DNA from: Ancylobacter rudongensis | GTDB taxonomy: Bacteria; Pseudomonadota; Alphaproteobacteria; Rhizobiales; Xanthobacteraceae | Direction: 5' to 3' | DNA: 64,000 nucleotides | NCBI RefSeq assembly: GCF_900100155.1 | Contig: NZ_FMTP01000006.1 | Span: 203,501 to 267,500, forward strand | In this document: piece after piece, positions 8,518-18,835 of the stretch | Position numbering within the stretch: the first letter of the stretch is position 1 | Layout: each line of letters begins with the position of its first letter | Translations under genes and position numbers: made by a program | The notes under the pieces: model-generated | Database searches by the model: none | What the model was told of the DNA's origin: nothing | The model's input: only the letters and a program-made list of their open reading frames with translations

Positions 8518-10356
8518 ATGGCCGGGACCTCTTCCGCCACTGGCGCCGCCAACGGGGCGTCGCTGCGTTCCGCCTACCCGATCACCGACCACACCTATGA
8601 CGTGGTGGTGGTTGGCGCCGGCGGCGCCGGCCTGCGCGCCGTGGTCGGCTGCTCGGAAGCCGGGCTGCGCACCGCCTGCGTGACCAAGGTGTTCCCCACC
8701 CGCTCGCACACCGTGGCGGCGCAGGGCGGCATCGCCGCCTCGCTCGGGAACATGGGCACCGACGACTGGCGCTTTCACATGTACGACACCGTGAAGGGGT
8801 CGGACTGGCTGGGCGACCAGGACGCCATCGAGTATCTCGTGCGCCACGCCCCCGCCGCCGTCTACGAGCTGGAGCACTGGGGCGTGCCGTTCTCGCGCAC
8901 GGAAGCGGGCCAGATCTACCAGCGCCCGTTCGGCGGCATGACGGTGGACTATGGCAAGACCCCGGCGCAGCGCACCTGCGCCGCCGCCGACCGCACCGGC
9001 CACGCCATCCTGCACACGCTCTACGGCGCGGCGCTGAAGCACTCGGCCGAGTTCTTCATCGAATATTTCGCCCTCGACCTGATCATGGACGAGGAAGGCC
9101 GCTGCCGGGGCCTGGTCGCGCTGAAGATGGATGACGGCACGCTGCACCGTTTTCGCGCCCAGACCGTGATCCTCGCGACCGGCGGCTATGGCCGCGCCTA
9201 TTTCTCCGCCACCTCAGCCCACACCTGCACCGGCGACGGCAATGCGATGGTGCTGCGCGCCGGCCTGCCGCTGCAGGACATGGAGTTCGTGCAGTTCCAC
9301 CCCACCGGCATCTACGGCTCGGGCTGCCTGATCACCGAGGGCGCGCGCGGCGAGGGCGGCTATCTCACCAATGCCGAGGGCGAGCGCTTCATGGAGCGCT
9401 ACGCCCCCTCGGCCAAGGACCTTGCCTCGCGCGACGTGGTCTCGCGGTCGATGACGATGGAGATCCGCGAGGGACGCGGCGTCGGCAAGAACAAGGACCA
9501 CATCTACCTGCATCTCGACCATCTCGACCCGGCGATCCTGCATGAGCGGCTGCCGGGCATTTCCGAGAGCGCCAAGATCTTCGCCGGCGTCGACGTGACC
9601 AAGGAGCCGATCCCGGTGCTGCCGACCGTGCATTACAACATGGGCGGCATCCCGACGAACTTCCACGGCGAGGTCGTCACCAAGAAGCACGGCAACCCGG
9701 ACCATGTGGTGCCCGGCTTGATGGCGGTGGGCGAATGCGCCTGCGTCTCCATTCACGGCGCCAACCGGCTCGGTTCCAACTCGCTCACCGACCTCGTGGT
9801 GTTCGGCCGCGCGGCGGCGCTGCGCTGCGCCGACATCCTCACCGCCGGCGACAAGCAGCGCGAGCTGCCGGCCGATTCCGCCGATCTGGCGCTGGCCCGG
9901 CTCGACCGCTTCCGCAACGCTCATGGCGGCACGCCGACTGCCGAGCTGCGCCTGTCGATGCAGAAGGTGATGCAGAACAATTGCGCCGTCTACCGCACCG
10001 GCGAGGTGCTGGAGGAAGGCCGCAAGCTGATCGCCGACGTGTTCGCCGGCACCAGCGACATCGACGTCACCGACCGCTCGCTGATCTGGAATTCCGATCT
10101 CATCGAGACGCTGGAATATGACAATCTGATCGCGCAGGCGAGCGTGACCATGGAAAGCGCCGCCGCCCGCACCGAGAGCCGCGGCGCCCATGCGCGCGAG
10201 GATTATCCCGAGCGCGACGACGCCCATTGGATGAAGCACACGCTGGCCTTCATGGATTTCGAGACGCAGTCGGTGCGCCTCGACGACCGGCCGGTGCACA
10301 CCTACACGCTGTCGAACGACATCCAGTACATCGAGCCGCGCAAGCGGGTGTATTGA
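8518..10356 (+). CDS. sdhA: succinate dehydrogenase flavoprotein subunit
   Basis: 612 residues. Oxidises succinate to fumarate in the TCA cycle and passes electrons via covalently bound FAD to SdhB. Visible: the dinucleotide-binding GAGGAGLR (about 33-40), the flavinylation motif SHTVAAQGG with H64, the active-site block [30 protein letters not shown], and the C-terminal HWMKHTL and RPVHTYTL. The ATG at 8518 follows a GGAGGCTGAGACC ribosome site. Full length for the family, with no missing catalytic residue seen. Confidence 0.97.
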   Translation: MAGTSSATGAANGASLRSAYPITDHTYDVVVVGAGGAGLRAVVGCSEAGLRTACVTKVFPTRSHTVAAQGGIAASLGNMGTDDWRFHMYDTVKGSDWLGDQDAIEYLVRHAPAAVYELEHWGVPFSRTEAGQIYQRPFGGMTVDYGKTPAQRTCAAADRTGHAILHTLYGAALKHSAEFFIEYFALDLIMDEEGRCRGLVALKMDDGTLHRFRAQTVILATGGYGRAYFSATSAHTCTGDGNAMVLRAGLPLQDMEFVQFHPTGIYGSGCLITEGARGEGGYLTNAEGERFMERYAPSAKDLASRDVVSRSMTMEIREGRGVGKNKDHIYLHLDHLDPAILHERLPGISESAKIFAGVDVTKEPIPVLPTVHYNMGGIPTNFHGEVVTKKHGNPDHVVPGLMAVGECACVSIHGANRLGSNSLTDLVVFGRAAALRCADILTAGDKQRELPADSADLALARLDRFRNAHGGTPTAELRLSMQKVMQNNCAVYRTGEVLEEGRKLIADVFAGTSDIDVTDRSLIWNSDLIETLEYDNLIAQASVTMESAAARTESRGAHAREDYPERDDAHWMKHTLAFMDFETQSVRLDDRPVHTYTLSNDIQYIEPRKRVY

Positions 10357-10377
10357 GCCGGGGAACGATCGCTCGCC

Positions 10378-11160
10378 ATGGTCCAGCTCACGCTTCCGAA
10401 GAACTCGCAGCTTGTCGAAGGCAAGGTGTGGCCCAAGCCGGCCGGCACCAACCGGCTGACCGAGTACAAGATCTACCGCTGGAACCCGGATGACGGGAAA
10501 AATCCGAGCGTCGACACCTATTATGTCGACCGCGACGATTGCGGGCCGATGGTGCTGGACGGGCTGATCTGGATCAAGACCAAGATCGACCCGACACTGA
10601 CCTTCCGCCGCTCCTGCCGCGAGGGCATTTGCGGCTCCTGCGCCATGAACATTGACGGCACCAATACGCTGGCCTGCCTGAAGAGCATGGACGAGGTGGA
10701 TGCCTCGGCGGTGAAGATCTACCCGCTGCCGCACATGCCCGTGGTGAAGGACCTGGTGCCTGATCTCACCCAGTTCTACGCCCAGCACGCCTCGGTGGAG
10801 CCGTGGCTGCACACCGAGACCCCGGCGCCGGAGAAGGAATGGCGGCAGGCGCGCGGCGATCGCGAGAAGCTGGACGGGCTGTATGAGTGCATTCTGTGCG
10901 CCTGCTGCTCCACCTCCTGCCCGAGCTATTGGTGGAATGGCGACCGCTATCTCGGCCCGGCCGCGCTGCTGCAGGCCTATCGCTGGCTGATCGACAGCCG
11001 CGACGAGGCCACCGGCGATCGGCTGGACGACCTCGAAGACCCGTTCCGGCTCTATCGCTGCCACACCATCATGAACTGCGCCAAGGCCTGCCCGAAGGGG
11101 CTGAACCCGGCCAAGGCGATCGCCGAGATCAAGAAGATGATGGTGGCGCGCCAGTTCTGA
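10378..11160 (+). CDS. sdhB: succinate dehydrogenase iron-sulfur subunit
   Basis: 260 residues. Carries electrons from SdhA to the membrane quinone site through three clusters. The [2Fe-2S] ligands are in [16 protein letters not shown] with a later C (TLACL). The [4Fe-4S] and [3Fe-4S] ligands are in [16 protein letters not shown] and [14 protein letters not shown]. The longer alphaproteobacterial/mitochondrial-type N-terminus ([17 protein letters not shown]) is present. Last gene of the operon, 21 bases after sdhA. Confidence 0.97.
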   Translation: MVQLTLPKNSQLVEGKVWPKPAGTNRLTEYKIYRWNPDDGKNPSVDTYYVDRDDCGPMVLDGLIWIKTKIDPTLTFRRSCREGICGSCAMNIDGTNTLACLKSMDEVDASAVKIYPLPHMPVVKDLVPDLTQFYAQHASVEPWLHTETPAPEKEWRQARGDREKLDGLYECILCACCSTSCPSYWWNGDRYLGPAALLQAYRWLIDSRDEATGDRLDDLEDPFRLYRCHTIMNCAKACPKGLNPAKAIAEIKKMMVARQF

Positions 11161-11229
11161 GCTTAACGCCGGGCGGCGGAGCTTCTATCCTCGGCTTCCG
11201 GCGCGCCGCTGCGCCGGGGGAAGTTGACC

Positions 11230-11844
11230 ATGGATGTCTGGACGCTGCTCGCCTTCGCGGCGGCCTTCTTCGTCTTCGCCGCCAGCCCCGGCCCTGACAA
11301 TATGACCATCGTTGCGCGCACCCTTTCGCATGGCGCGAGCGCCGGGCTTGCCTATGGCGCCGGCACCGTCGCCGGGGTGCTCGTTTTCCTTGCCCTTGCC
11401 GCCTGCGGCCTCTCGCTGCTGGCGCAGGAGATGGGGTGGCTGATGACGGCGCTGCGCTATGCCGGCGCGGCCTGGCTGATCTGGATGGGCGTGCGGCTGT
11501 GGACCGCCGTGCCTGTGGTGCCGGCGCTGGCGCCGGGGACCGTGCGGCGTGGGCTGCTGCCGGATTTCGCGACCGGCCTCGCGCTCAATCTCGGCAATCC
11601 GAAGATGCCGCTGTTCTATCTGGCGCTGCTGCCGAATGTGGTGGGGCCCTCGCTGACGCTCGGCCAGCTGGCGAGCCTTGCCACCATCATCCTCGCCGTG
11701 GAGGTGCTGGTGGTGGGTGGCCATGTGCTGCTCGCCGGGCGCGCGCGCCGGCTGCTGCGCACCCCGGCCGTGGTGCGCCGGGTCAACCGTACCGCCGGCG
11801 GCGTGATGGTGGGCGCGGGCGTCGCGGTGGTCGCGGCGCGCTGA
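11230..11844 (+). CDS. LysE/RhtB family amino-acid exporter
   Basis: 204 residues with about six hydrophobic segments. The family motif ASPGPDN follows the first helix (about residue 20), and NPKMPLFYLALLPNVV lies in the middle, as in RhtB/ArgO-type exporters. Likely pumps an amino acid or related metabolite out across the inner membrane; the substrate is not readable from sequence. I chose the ATG at 11230, eight bases after GGGGGAAG, over a TTG two codons earlier. It ends 7 bases before gluQ, so the two may be cotranscribed. Confidence 0.85.
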   Translation: MDVWTLLAFAAAFFVFAASPGPDNMTIVARTLSHGASAGLAYGAGTVAGVLVFLALAACGLSLLAQEMGWLMTALRYAGAAWLIWMGVRLWTAVPVVPALAPGTVRRGLLPDFATGLALNLGNPKMPLFYLALLPNVVGPSLTLGQLASLATIILAVEVLVVGGHVLLAGRARRLLRTPAVVRRVNRTAGGVMVGAGVAVVAAR

Positions 11845-11851
11845 GGACGCC

Positions 11852-12730
11852 GTGCCGCGCCCCGCCTTCCGCTTCGCCCCCAGCCCCAATGGGCTTCTGC
11901 ATCTCGGCCATGCCCGCTCGGCGCTGCTGAACGAGGCGCTGGCGCGCGCCTGCGGCGGGCGGCTCCTGCTGCGGATCGAGGATATCGACATTGAGCGCTG
12001 CCGGCCGGAATTCGAGGCGGCGCTCGTCGAGGACCTCGCCTGGCTGGGGCTGGAGTGGGAGCGGCCGGTGCGCCGGCAGTCGGAACATTTCGCCGACTAT
12101 GCATCGGCGCTCGTCCGGCTTGACGCGCTGGGCCTCGTCTATCCCAGCTTCGAGAGCCGGGGCGATATCCGCCGCGCGGTGGCGGCGCGACCTGACTGGC
12201 CGCGCGACCCGGACGGGGCGCCGCTGTTTCCGTTTCCCCGCAGTGCCATGAGCGCGGCCGAGCGGGCGCGCCGTGTCGCGGCGGGGGAGCCTTATGCGTT
12301 GCGGCTCGACATGGCGCGGGCGGTGGAGACGGCGGTGGCGGTGGCCGGGCCGCTCGGCTGGCAGGAAGTGGAGGCGGCCGGCGGCACGGCCCGCCTCGTC
12401 GCCGCCGACCCGCTGGCCTGGGGCGACGTGATCCTCGCCCGCAAGGACGTGCCGACCGCCTATCATCTCGCCGTGGTGGTGGACGACGCGCTGCAGGGCA
12501 TCACCCATGTGGTGCGCGGCGCGGACCTCAAGGCGGCGACCTCGGTGCACCGTGTGCTGCAGGTGCTGCTGGGCCTGCCGGCGCCGCTCTACACCCACCA
12601 TTCGCTGCTGCTCGACGCGGAAGGGCGCAAGCTCTCCAAGTCCATCGGCTCGCAGGGCCTCGACGCGCTGCGGGCGCAGGGAGTGCCCCCCGACGAGGTG
12701 CGGCGAAGGGCGCTGGAAGAGCCGTGGTAG
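11852..12730 (+). CDS. gluQRS: glutamyl-Q tRNA(Asp) synthetase
   Basis: 292 residues, a GluRS catalytic domain without the anticodon-binding part. Attaches glutamate to the queuosine base of tRNA-Asp. Class I signatures are APSPNGLLHLGHA (HIGH, about 10-22) and the KLSKS motif near residue 256. The region that carries zinc-binding cysteines in the Escherichia coli enzyme reads YPSFESRG here, so zinc is probably not bound. Start is GTG at 11852. It follows the LysE gene closely on the same strand. Confidence 0.9.
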   Translation: MPRPAFRFAPSPNGLLHLGHARSALLNEALARACGGRLLLRIEDIDIERCRPEFEAALVEDLAWLGLEWERPVRRQSEHFADYASALVRLDALGLVYPSFESRGDIRRAVAARPDWPRDPDGAPLFPFPRSAMSAAERARRVAAGEPYALRLDMARAVETAVAVAGPLGWQEVEAAGGTARLVAADPLAWGDVILARKDVPTAYHLAVVVDDALQGITHVVRGADLKAATSVHRVLQVLLGLPAPLYTHHSLLLDAEGRKLSKSIGSQGLDALRAQGVPPDEVRRRALEEPW

Positions 12731-12897
12731 CGGGATGGAGGCGGGCGGCAGATTTTCCGCATGCGTCGCTCGTACGCCAACGAACGGGGTTGAGTTCCCT
12801 CCCGTAATCGGGAAGCTTTGGCCGCCCGGCGCCGCGACATGGTGCTTGCGGGGGGCAGAGCGACGCGCGGCCTGCGGGGGCCGCCGTGGGGGACAAG

Positions 12898-14529
12898 ATG
12901 ACGGGTTCAACCGTGCGTTCGGTCACGTATGACCTTCTGCGTGACCTTGGCCTGACGACCTTCTTCGGCAATCCGGGCTCGACCGAGGAAACCTTCCTCA
13001 AGGATTTTCCGGCCGATTTCACCTATCACCTCGCCTTGCAGGAGGCCTCCGCCATCGCCATCGCCGATGGCTATGCGCAGGCGACCGGCAAGCCGGCGAT
13101 CGTCAATGTCCACACCGCCGCCGGGCTCGGCAATGCGATGGGCAACCTCATCACCGCCGCGCTCAACAAGACGCCGCTCATCGTCACCGCCGGCCAGCAG
13201 ACGCGCGAAATGCTGCTGATGGAGCCGTGGTTGACCAATGTCGACGCGACGCAGCTGCCGCGTCCCTGGGTGAAATGGGCCTATGAGCCGGCGCGGCCGG
13301 AAGACGTGCCCGCCGCCTTCATGCGCGCCTATGCCACCGCCACGCAGGCGCCGGCCGGGCCGGTGTTCCTCTCGCTGCCGCTCGACGATTGGGACAAACC
13401 GCTGGAAGGCCGGGCGGTGGTGCGCACGGTGAGCCAGCGCATCGCGCCTGACCCGGAGCGGCTGAAGGAATTCGCCGACATCCTTTCCGGCGCCACCAAC
13501 CCGGCGCTGATTTTCGGCGCGGCGATCGACCGGGGCGCCGGCTGGCCGGATGCCATCGCGCTGGCGGAGGCGCTCGACGCCACCGTCTTCGCGGCGCCGG
13601 CGAGCGAGCGCTGCCCCTTCCCGGAGGACCACCCGCTCTATGCCGGCGGGCTGCCCTTCGCCATCGGCCCGCTGTCCGAGAAGCTGAAGGGGCACGATGT
13701 CGCCCTCGTCATCGGCGCGCCGGTGTTCCGCTATTACCCCTATGTCGCCGGCGACTATTTGCCGGAGGGGCTGCGGCTGCTGCATATCAGCGACGATCCG
13801 GCGGAGACGGCGCGCGCCCCGGTCGGCGACAGCCTGGTGGGCGATGCGGTGCTGGCGACGCGCGGGCTGGCCGGGCTGGTGAGGACCCGGGCGGGCACGG
13901 GCGCGGCCCGCGAAAAACTGGCGCACCGGATGGCGCCGCATCCGGCGTCCGACGCGCCGGCGCATGCGGGCGAGGTGCCGACCGCCGCTGAGGTGTTCGC
14001 GGCGCTGGCCGAAGCGCGGCTGCCGCACACGGTGCTGGTGGAGGAATCGCCCTCCAACCTCGCCGACCTGCACACGCACTGGCCGATCACCGAGCCGGCG
14101 ACCTTCTTCACCTTCGCCAGCGGCGGGCTCGGCTGGAACCTGCCGGCCTCGGTCGGCATCGCGCTGGGCGAGCGCGACACCGGGCGCAACCGGCCAGTGA
14201 TGCTGATCATCGGCGACGGCTCGTTCCAATATTCGCTGCAGGCGCTGTGGACGGCGGCGCAGAGCGGGCTGCCGCTGGTGATCCTGGCGCTGCGCAATGG
14301 CGAATATGGCATCCTCAAATCCTTCGCCGTGCTGGAGGAGACGCCCGGCGTGCCGGGGCTGGACATTCCCGGCCTCGACCTCGTCAGCCTCGCCAAGGGA
14401 TTTGGCTGCGCCGCCGAGCGGATCAGCGATCTCGGCGTGCTGAAGCAGCGGATGGCGGCGGCGTTCAATGCCACGGGGCCGACCGTGTTCGAGGTGCCGA
14501 TCAACCCGTCCATCCCGCCGCTGATCTGA
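12898..14529 (+). CDS. benzoylformate decarboxylase-like thiamine diphosphate enzyme
   Basis: 543 residues, ThDP-dependent decarboxylase aligned end to end with benzoylformate decarboxylase (MdlC). Visible: FGNPGS with S28, the cofactor glutamate E49 (LALQEAS), H72 in NVHTAAG, and RPWVKWAYEPA. The ThDP/Mg motif is GDGSFQYSLQALWTAAQ with NGEYG. The third catalytic residue of the Pseudomonas enzyme, His281 (RYHQY), aligns with Y280 here (RYYPY), so substrate or activity may differ. Start is the ATG at 12898 with GGGGGA just upstream. No mandelate or aromatic pathway genes adjoin it. It may instead act on another 2-keto acid or as a carboligase. Confidence 0.75.
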   Translation: MTGSTVRSVTYDLLRDLGLTTFFGNPGSTEETFLKDFPADFTYHLALQEASAIAIADGYAQATGKPAIVNVHTAAGLGNAMGNLITAALNKTPLIVTAGQQTREMLLMEPWLTNVDATQLPRPWVKWAYEPARPEDVPAAFMRAYATATQAPAGPVFLSLPLDDWDKPLEGRAVVRTVSQRIAPDPERLKEFADILSGATNPALIFGAAIDRGAGWPDAIALAEALDATVFAAPASERCPFPEDHPLYAGGLPFAIGPLSEKLKGHDVALVIGAPVFRYYPYVAGDYLPEGLRLLHISDDPAETARAPVGDSLVGDAVLATRGLAGLVRTRAGTGAAREKLAHRMAPHPASDAPAHAGEVPTAAEVFAALAEARLPHTVLVEESPSNLADLHTHWPITEPATFFTFASGGLGWNLPASVGIALGERDTGRNRPVMLIIGDGSFQYSLQALWTAAQSGLPLVILALRNGEYGILKSFAVLEETPGVPGLDIPGLDLVSLAKGFGCAAERISDLGVLKQRMAAAFNATGPTVFEVPINPSIPPLI

Positions 14530-14622
14530 GCGGCGCGGCGAAAGGCGGTATCGGCGCGCGCGTCTTGCCCGGGGGGCCCGTTCGGCGCTACCTCGGGGGA
14601 TGCCGCGCACCGAGACGCCCTC

Positions 14623-15333
14623 ATGATTCCCTGGACCCTGCTCGATACCGCCCACGTGCCCGAGGGCGGCGAGCTGCGCCTCAAGCGGCGGGGCGCGGAA
14701 TTCTCCATCATGGCCGGGGCGATCGAGCTGATGAACAGCCGCCTCAGCGGCTCGGAGCAGGCGCTGGCGACGCTGGTCTGCGCCCGGCTGGGCGCGCGCC
14801 CGGCGCCGGTACTGCTGATCGGCGGGCTCGGCATGGGCTTCACCCTGCGCGCCGCGCTGGGCGAGGTGGGGCCCGAGGCGCGTCTCGTGGTGGCGGAGCT
14901 GGTGCCGGCGGTGATCGGCTGGGCGCGCGGGCCGATGGCGGAGATCTTCGGCGACAGCCTCGATGATCCCCGCGTCACCGTTCAGGAAGGCGATGTCGCC
15001 GGCCTGATCGGCAAGGGCCGGGCCGCCTATGACGCCATCCTGCTCGATGTCGACAATGGCCCGGGCGGGCTGACGCGGGCGGCCAATGACGGGCTCTACA
15101 GCCCCGCCGGGCTGGGCGCGGCATGGGCGGCGCTGCGGCCGGGCGGTGTGCTGGCGGTGTGGTCCTCGGCGCCCGATAGCGGCTTCACCAGCCGCCTGCG
15201 CCGGGCGGGCTTCGCTGTGGAGGAGGCGCGGGTGCGCGCCCATGGCAAAAGCGGCGCGCGCCATGTGATCTGGCTGGCCGAAAAGCGCGCGGGCGGTGCC
15301 CCGGCGGCGCCGCGCCCGCCGCGCCGTCCCTGA
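14623..15333 (+). CDS. spermidine synthase-like SAM-dependent protein
   Basis: 236 residues with a Rossmann methyltransferase fold of the spermidine-synthase-like group. The glycine-rich LLIGGLGMGFTLRAAL (about 65-80) binds the nucleotide. VAELVPAVIGWARG follows, and then DAILLDVDNGPGG, which replaces the DxxDP loop of true spermidine synthases. The N-terminal lid domain is short, so polyamine synthesis is doubtful. The frame overlaps the next gene by 38 bases. Function not established; could methylate or aminopropylate an unknown substrate. Confidence 0.75.
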   Translation: MIPWTLLDTAHVPEGGELRLKRRGAEFSIMAGAIELMNSRLSGSEQALATLVCARLGARPAPVLLIGGLGMGFTLRAALGEVGPEARLVVAELVPAVIGWARGPMAEIFGDSLDDPRVTVQEGDVAGLIGKGRAAYDAILLDVDNGPGGLTRAANDGLYSPAGLGAAWAALRPGGVLAVWSSAPDSGFTSRLRRAGFAVEEARVRAHGKSGARHVIWLAEKRAGGAPAAPRPPRRP

Positions 15334-16024
15334 GTTCAAGCCCGGAGGACGGACCCTGGAGACCTCGCTCTATCTGCCGATCAAGCGCTTTCTGGAACAA
15401 CGCGGCTTCACCGTGAAGGGGGAGATCGGCGGCTGTGACCTGGTGGCGCTCTCCGATGACGAGACCCCTATTGTGGTGATCGGCGAACTGAAGCTCAGCT
15501 TCAATCTGGAGCTGGTGCTGCAGGCGGTGCACCGCGCCGGGGCCGGCGACGAGGTGTGGCTCGCGGCACGGGCCTCGCTGCGCGGCGGCGGCCGCGAGAG
15601 CGATGCCCGCTTCCGCAATCTCTGCCGCCGGCTCGGCTTCGGCATGCTGCTGGTGGCGCCGGACGGCGCGGTGACGATCCTGGTCGCGCCTGATGCGCCG
15701 ATGCCGCGCAAGGACCCGCGCCGGCGCTCGCGCCTGGTGTCCGAGCACAGGCGGCGGCAGGGCGACCCGGCAGTGGGCGGCGGCTCGCGGGTGCCTGTGA
15801 TGACCGCCTATCGCCAGCAGGCGCTGGCCTGCGCCGCCGTGCTGGCGGCGGGGCCGGCACGCCCGCGCGATCTGCGCCCGCGCGCGCCGGATGCGGGGAA
15901 AATCCTGCGCGACAATGTCTATGGCTGGTTCGCCCGCACCGAGCGCGGCGTCTATGAACTCACGCCGGCCGGGCATGAGGCGCTGGCGCGCTGGCCGCAG
16001 GCGGTGGTCGAACCCTCGGTGTAG
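15296..16024 (+). CDS. DUF2161 family putative phosphodiesterase/nuclease-like protein
   Basis: The conserved part begins [31 protein letters not shown] and continues [19 protein letters not shown], the DUF2161 pattern. The D...ExK arrangement (CDL...GELK) resembles PD-(D/E)xK nuclease folds. The C-terminal half ([23 protein letters not shown]) looks like a winged-helix unit. The start is uncertain. A GTG at 15296 gives 242 residues with an arginine-rich lead overlapping the previous gene. A CTG at 15356 follows a good CGGAGGAC site and would begin exactly at the conserved domain. Role unknown. Confidence 0.8.
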   Translation: MPRRRRARRAVPEFKPGGRTLETSLYLPIKRFLEQRGFTVKGEIGGCDLVALSDDETPIVVIGELKLSFNLELVLQAVHRAGAGDEVWLAARASLRGGGRESDARFRNLCRRLGFGMLLVAPDGAVTILVAPDAPMPRKDPRRRSRLVSEHRRRQGDPAVGGGSRVPVMTAYRQQALACAAVLAAGPARPRDLRPRAPDAGKILRDNVYGWFARTERGVYELTPAGHEALARWPQAVVEPSV

Positions 16025-16098
16025 CCGGCGCCGCGTCAAACCGCTGTCACCGGCGGGGAATAGCCAGGGGGCACCGCCCGAGCCGACAGGAGAGCTCC

Positions 16099-17376
16099 GT
16101 GACGATCTTCCCAGCTTTGCGCGCCACCTTGCGTCCCACCCTCCGGCCCTTGTCCGCGGCGCTGTTCGCGCTGGCACTTGCCGCTCCGGCGGCGGCGGAG
16201 AGTGGCGGCCCCGGGATCGGCAGCATCGAGATCGGTCCGCGCCCGTTCTATCTCGTCGGCGAGATGAAGGATGGGGCGCTGAAGGAGCAGCTGGCCCAGT
16301 GCAAGGGCCCGTTCACGGCGAAGAACTTCTCCATCGCCCATCGCGGCGCGCCGCTGCAATTTCCCGAACACACGCGCGAGGGCTACATCGCCGCCGCGCG
16401 CATGGGCGCCGGCGTGATCGAATGCGATGTCGCCTTCACCAAAGACCGCGAGCTGGTGTGCCGGCATGCCCAGTGCGACCTGCACACCACGACCGACATT
16501 CTCGCCCGGCCGGAACTGGCGGCGAAATGCTCGGAGGGCTTCCAGCCGGCCGACCCGACCACCGGGCGCAAGGCCAGCGCCAAGTGCTGCACCAGCGACC
16601 TGACGCTGGCCGAGTTCAAATCGCTGCGGCCGAAGATGGACGGCTTCAACCCGCGCGGGGTGACGGCGCAGGAATATATGGACGGCACGCCGAGCTGGCG
16701 CACCGACCTCTACGTGAACCGGGCGACGCTGGTCTCGCACAAGGAATATATCGATCTGGTGAAGTCGCTGGGCCTGAAATTCACCCCCGAGCTGAAGACC
16801 CCTGAGGTCGCCATGCCCTTCGAGGGCAGCTACAGCCAGGAGCACTACGCCCAGCAGATGATCGACGAGTACAAGGCGGCCGGCATCGACCCGCGCGATG
16901 TCTACGCCCAGTCCTTCCGGCTCGACGACGTGCTCTACTGGCTCAAGGCCGAGCCGGCCTTCGGCGCCCAGGCGGTCTATCTCGACGGCCGCGACGAGGA
17001 GAACAAGGGCTTCGACAATATGAAGCCCGAGAGCTGGCAGCCTTCCATGCAGGAACTGGCGGATAAGGGCGTGAAGATCCTCGCCCCGCCGCTGTGGATG
17101 CTGGTGACGCACAAGGACGGCAGGATCGTGCCCTCCGCCTATGCCGAGGCGGCGAAGAAGGCGGGGCTCGGCCTGATCGCCTGGTCGCTGGAGCGCTCCG
17201 GCCCGCTCAATACGGGCGGGGGCTATTACTACCAGTCGGTCAAGCCGGTGATCGACCGCGACGGCGACATGCTGGCGCTGCTCGACGTGCTCGGCCGCGA
17301 CATTGGCGTGATCGGCGTGTTCTCGGACTGGCCGGCGACCACCACCTTCTACGCCAACTGCATGAAGCTCAACTGA
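16099..17376 (+). CDS. glpQ: periplasmic glycerophosphodiester phosphodiesterase
   Basis: 425 residues with a signal peptide ending near APAAAES (about residue 34). Cleaves glycerophosphodiesters to glycerol-3-phosphate and an alcohol, using a divalent metal. The catalytic His motif [16 protein letters not shown] (about 78-93) and the metal-binding [12 protein letters not shown] follow the GDPD fold, with a later FTPELKTPE motif. An insertion rich in cysteine (KCCTSD) between them is typical of the longer periplasmic type and may form disulfides. Start is GTG at 16099, five bases after GGAGAG. Convergent with the AEC permease gene. Confidence 0.88.
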   Translation: MTIFPALRATLRPTLRPLSAALFALALAAPAAAESGGPGIGSIEIGPRPFYLVGEMKDGALKEQLAQCKGPFTAKNFSIAHRGAPLQFPEHTREGYIAAARMGAGVIECDVAFTKDRELVCRHAQCDLHTTTDILARPELAAKCSEGFQPADPTTGRKASAKCCTSDLTLAEFKSLRPKMDGFNPRGVTAQEYMDGTPSWRTDLYVNRATLVSHKEYIDLVKSLGLKFTPELKTPEVAMPFEGSYSQEHYAQQMIDEYKAAGIDPRDVYAQSFRLDDVLYWLKAEPAFGAQAVYLDGRDEENKGFDNMKPESWQPSMQELADKGVKILAPPLWMLVTHKDGRIVPSAYAEAAKKAGLGLIAWSLERSGPLNTGGGYYYQSVKPVIDRDGDMLALLDVLGRDIGVIGVFSDWPATTTFYANCMKLN

Positions 17377-17386
17377 GGACGGCGTC

Positions 17387-18331
17387 TCAGCTCACGCCGA
17401 GGATCAGGAACCAGATCGTCACGGTGAACAGGCTCGCCGCCGTCGACAGCGACACCGCGCTGGCGGCGGCGGTGACGCCGGCCTTGTAGCGCTGGGCCAG
17501 CAGATAGGCGTTGATGCCGCAGGGCATGGCGGCGAACACGACAGCCACATCCGCCCAGACCGGCGGCATCGGCAGCACCCGCGTCAGCGCATAGACGATG
17601 GCCGGGTGGACGCCGAGCTTGAGCGTGGTGATGAGAACCGCCGGGCCGATATCGCCGCGGATGGGATAGCGGTGCAAAGCCAGGCCGAGCGAGACCAGCG
17701 CGCAGGGCACGGCGGAGGCGGCCAGCATGTCCAGCGTCTGCTTCAAGACCCCGCCCGGCACATAGCCCGCCAGCTTGGCGATGCCGCCGGCATAGATGCC
17801 GAGCAGGATCGGGTTGAAGGCCAGCATCCGCCCCAGCCGGCGCAGGCTGGCCAGCGACACGCCGGCCGCCGCGCCTTCCGCCAGCACGGTGGCCAGCACC
17901 ATCATGATTGGCAAATGAATGGCGATCAGCAGGAACAGCGGCACCGCTCCCTCCGGCCCGAAGGCCTGGAGAATGAGCGGCACGCCGACAAACACCGTGT
18001 TGGCCTGGCCGGAGGTGAAGCCCTGGATCACCGATTCGAGGTGCCCGCGCCCGAACAGCCTTTTCGCCGCCACCATGCCGAGGGCGAAGACCAGGAAGGC
18101 GCCGGTGAAATAGGCGATCCAGTAGCCCCAGGGCTGGCCCTCCTGCGGCAGCTGCGCCTCGGCCAGCGTCTTGAAGATGAGCACCGGCACGGCCAGCCCG
18201 AACACATATTCGGACAGGCCCTCGGCGGCGCGCTCGCGCAGATGGCCCGAGAGCGAGGCGATGAAGCCGAGACCGATCAGGCCGAAGACCGGCGCCACGA
18301 CAAGGGCGATGGCACCGAGCTGGGCCAGCAT
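17387..18331 (-). CDS. AEC (auxin efflux carrier) family permease
   Basis: 314 residues, about ten hydrophobic helices arranged as in AEC/MdcF-type transporters, which move malonate, malate or other organic anions. Family-typical segments include TSGQANTVFVGVPLILQAFG in the middle helix pair and FAAMPCGINAYLLAQRY before the last helices. The gene starts three bases after the stop of the small upstream gene at 18335, so the two form an operon. Substrate cannot be assigned. Confidence 0.85.
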   Translation of the reverse strand: MLAQLGAIALVVAPVFGLIGLGFIASLSGHLRERAAEGLSEYVFGLAVPVLIFKTLAEAQLPQEGQPWGYWIAYFTGAFLVFALGMVAAKRLFGRGHLESVIQGFTSGQANTVFVGVPLILQAFGPEGAVPLFLLIAIHLPIMMVLATVLAEGAAAGVSLASLRRLGRMLAFNPILLGIYAGGIAKLAGYVPGGVLKQTLDMLAASAVPCALVSLGLALHRYPIRGDIGPAVLITTLKLGVHPAIVYALTRVLPMPPVWADVAVVFAAMPCGINAYLLAQRYKAGVTAAASAVSLSTAASLFTVTIWFLILGVS

Positions 18332-18334
18332 CGC

Positions 18335-18628
18335 TCAGGCCGCGATCTCGCCCGAGGCGCTCGACACGAGATGCGAGGTGCGCACCGGCACCATCACGTC
18401 GATGCGTGCCCACAGGCGTTCGGCGATGTCGGGGCCGGCGACAAAGGCGATTTCCGCCCGCATCGTGCCGAGATGGGCGGGGTCGATCTTGCCATCGGCC
18501 GGCCCGTCCAGCCGGATGCGGGTGGGCTGCACGTCATGGATGGCGAAGGGCTCCAGCAGGCGGAGCATGAGATTGGGATGGGCATCCGCCTCGACGACGA
18601 GGCGGTGGCGGCAAAGACCGGCAGTCAT
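18335..18628 (-). CDS. small conserved hypothetical protein, possibly ACT-like
   Basis: 97 residues from the ATG at 18628, which begins MTAGLCRHRLVVEADAHPN. No signal peptide or membrane helix. The alternation of strands and helices (RHRLVVEAD, NLMLRLLEPFAI, TRIRLDG, MRAEIAFVAG, IAERLWARIDVMVPV) suggests a beta-alpha-beta-beta ferredoxin/ACT-like fold, which could sense a small ligand. This is an impression, not a recognised family. It is cotranscribed with the AEC permease (3-base gap). Confidence 0.6.
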   Translation of the reverse strand: MTAGLCRHRLVVEADAHPNLMLRLLEPFAIHDVQPTRIRLDGPADGKIDPAHLGTMRAEIAFVAGPDIAERLWARIDVMVPVRTSHLVSSASGEIAA

Positions 18629-18835
18629 GGGAGCGTCCGATGATGACGAGGAATCGAGATGGCGTGCGTTCAGGAAACCCGGCCGAACCTGTCGGCCGGG
18701 CGGCGAATTCGCCGTCCCGCGCAAAACCGCGCACTCTCGATCGAAGCGATCATCATGGCCGGGAAGCTAGGCGCCGCGCGCGCCGCCGTCAATGGTGCGG
18801 ATGGATTTCGGCCGGCGCGGCGTCTGGCGCCCCGC

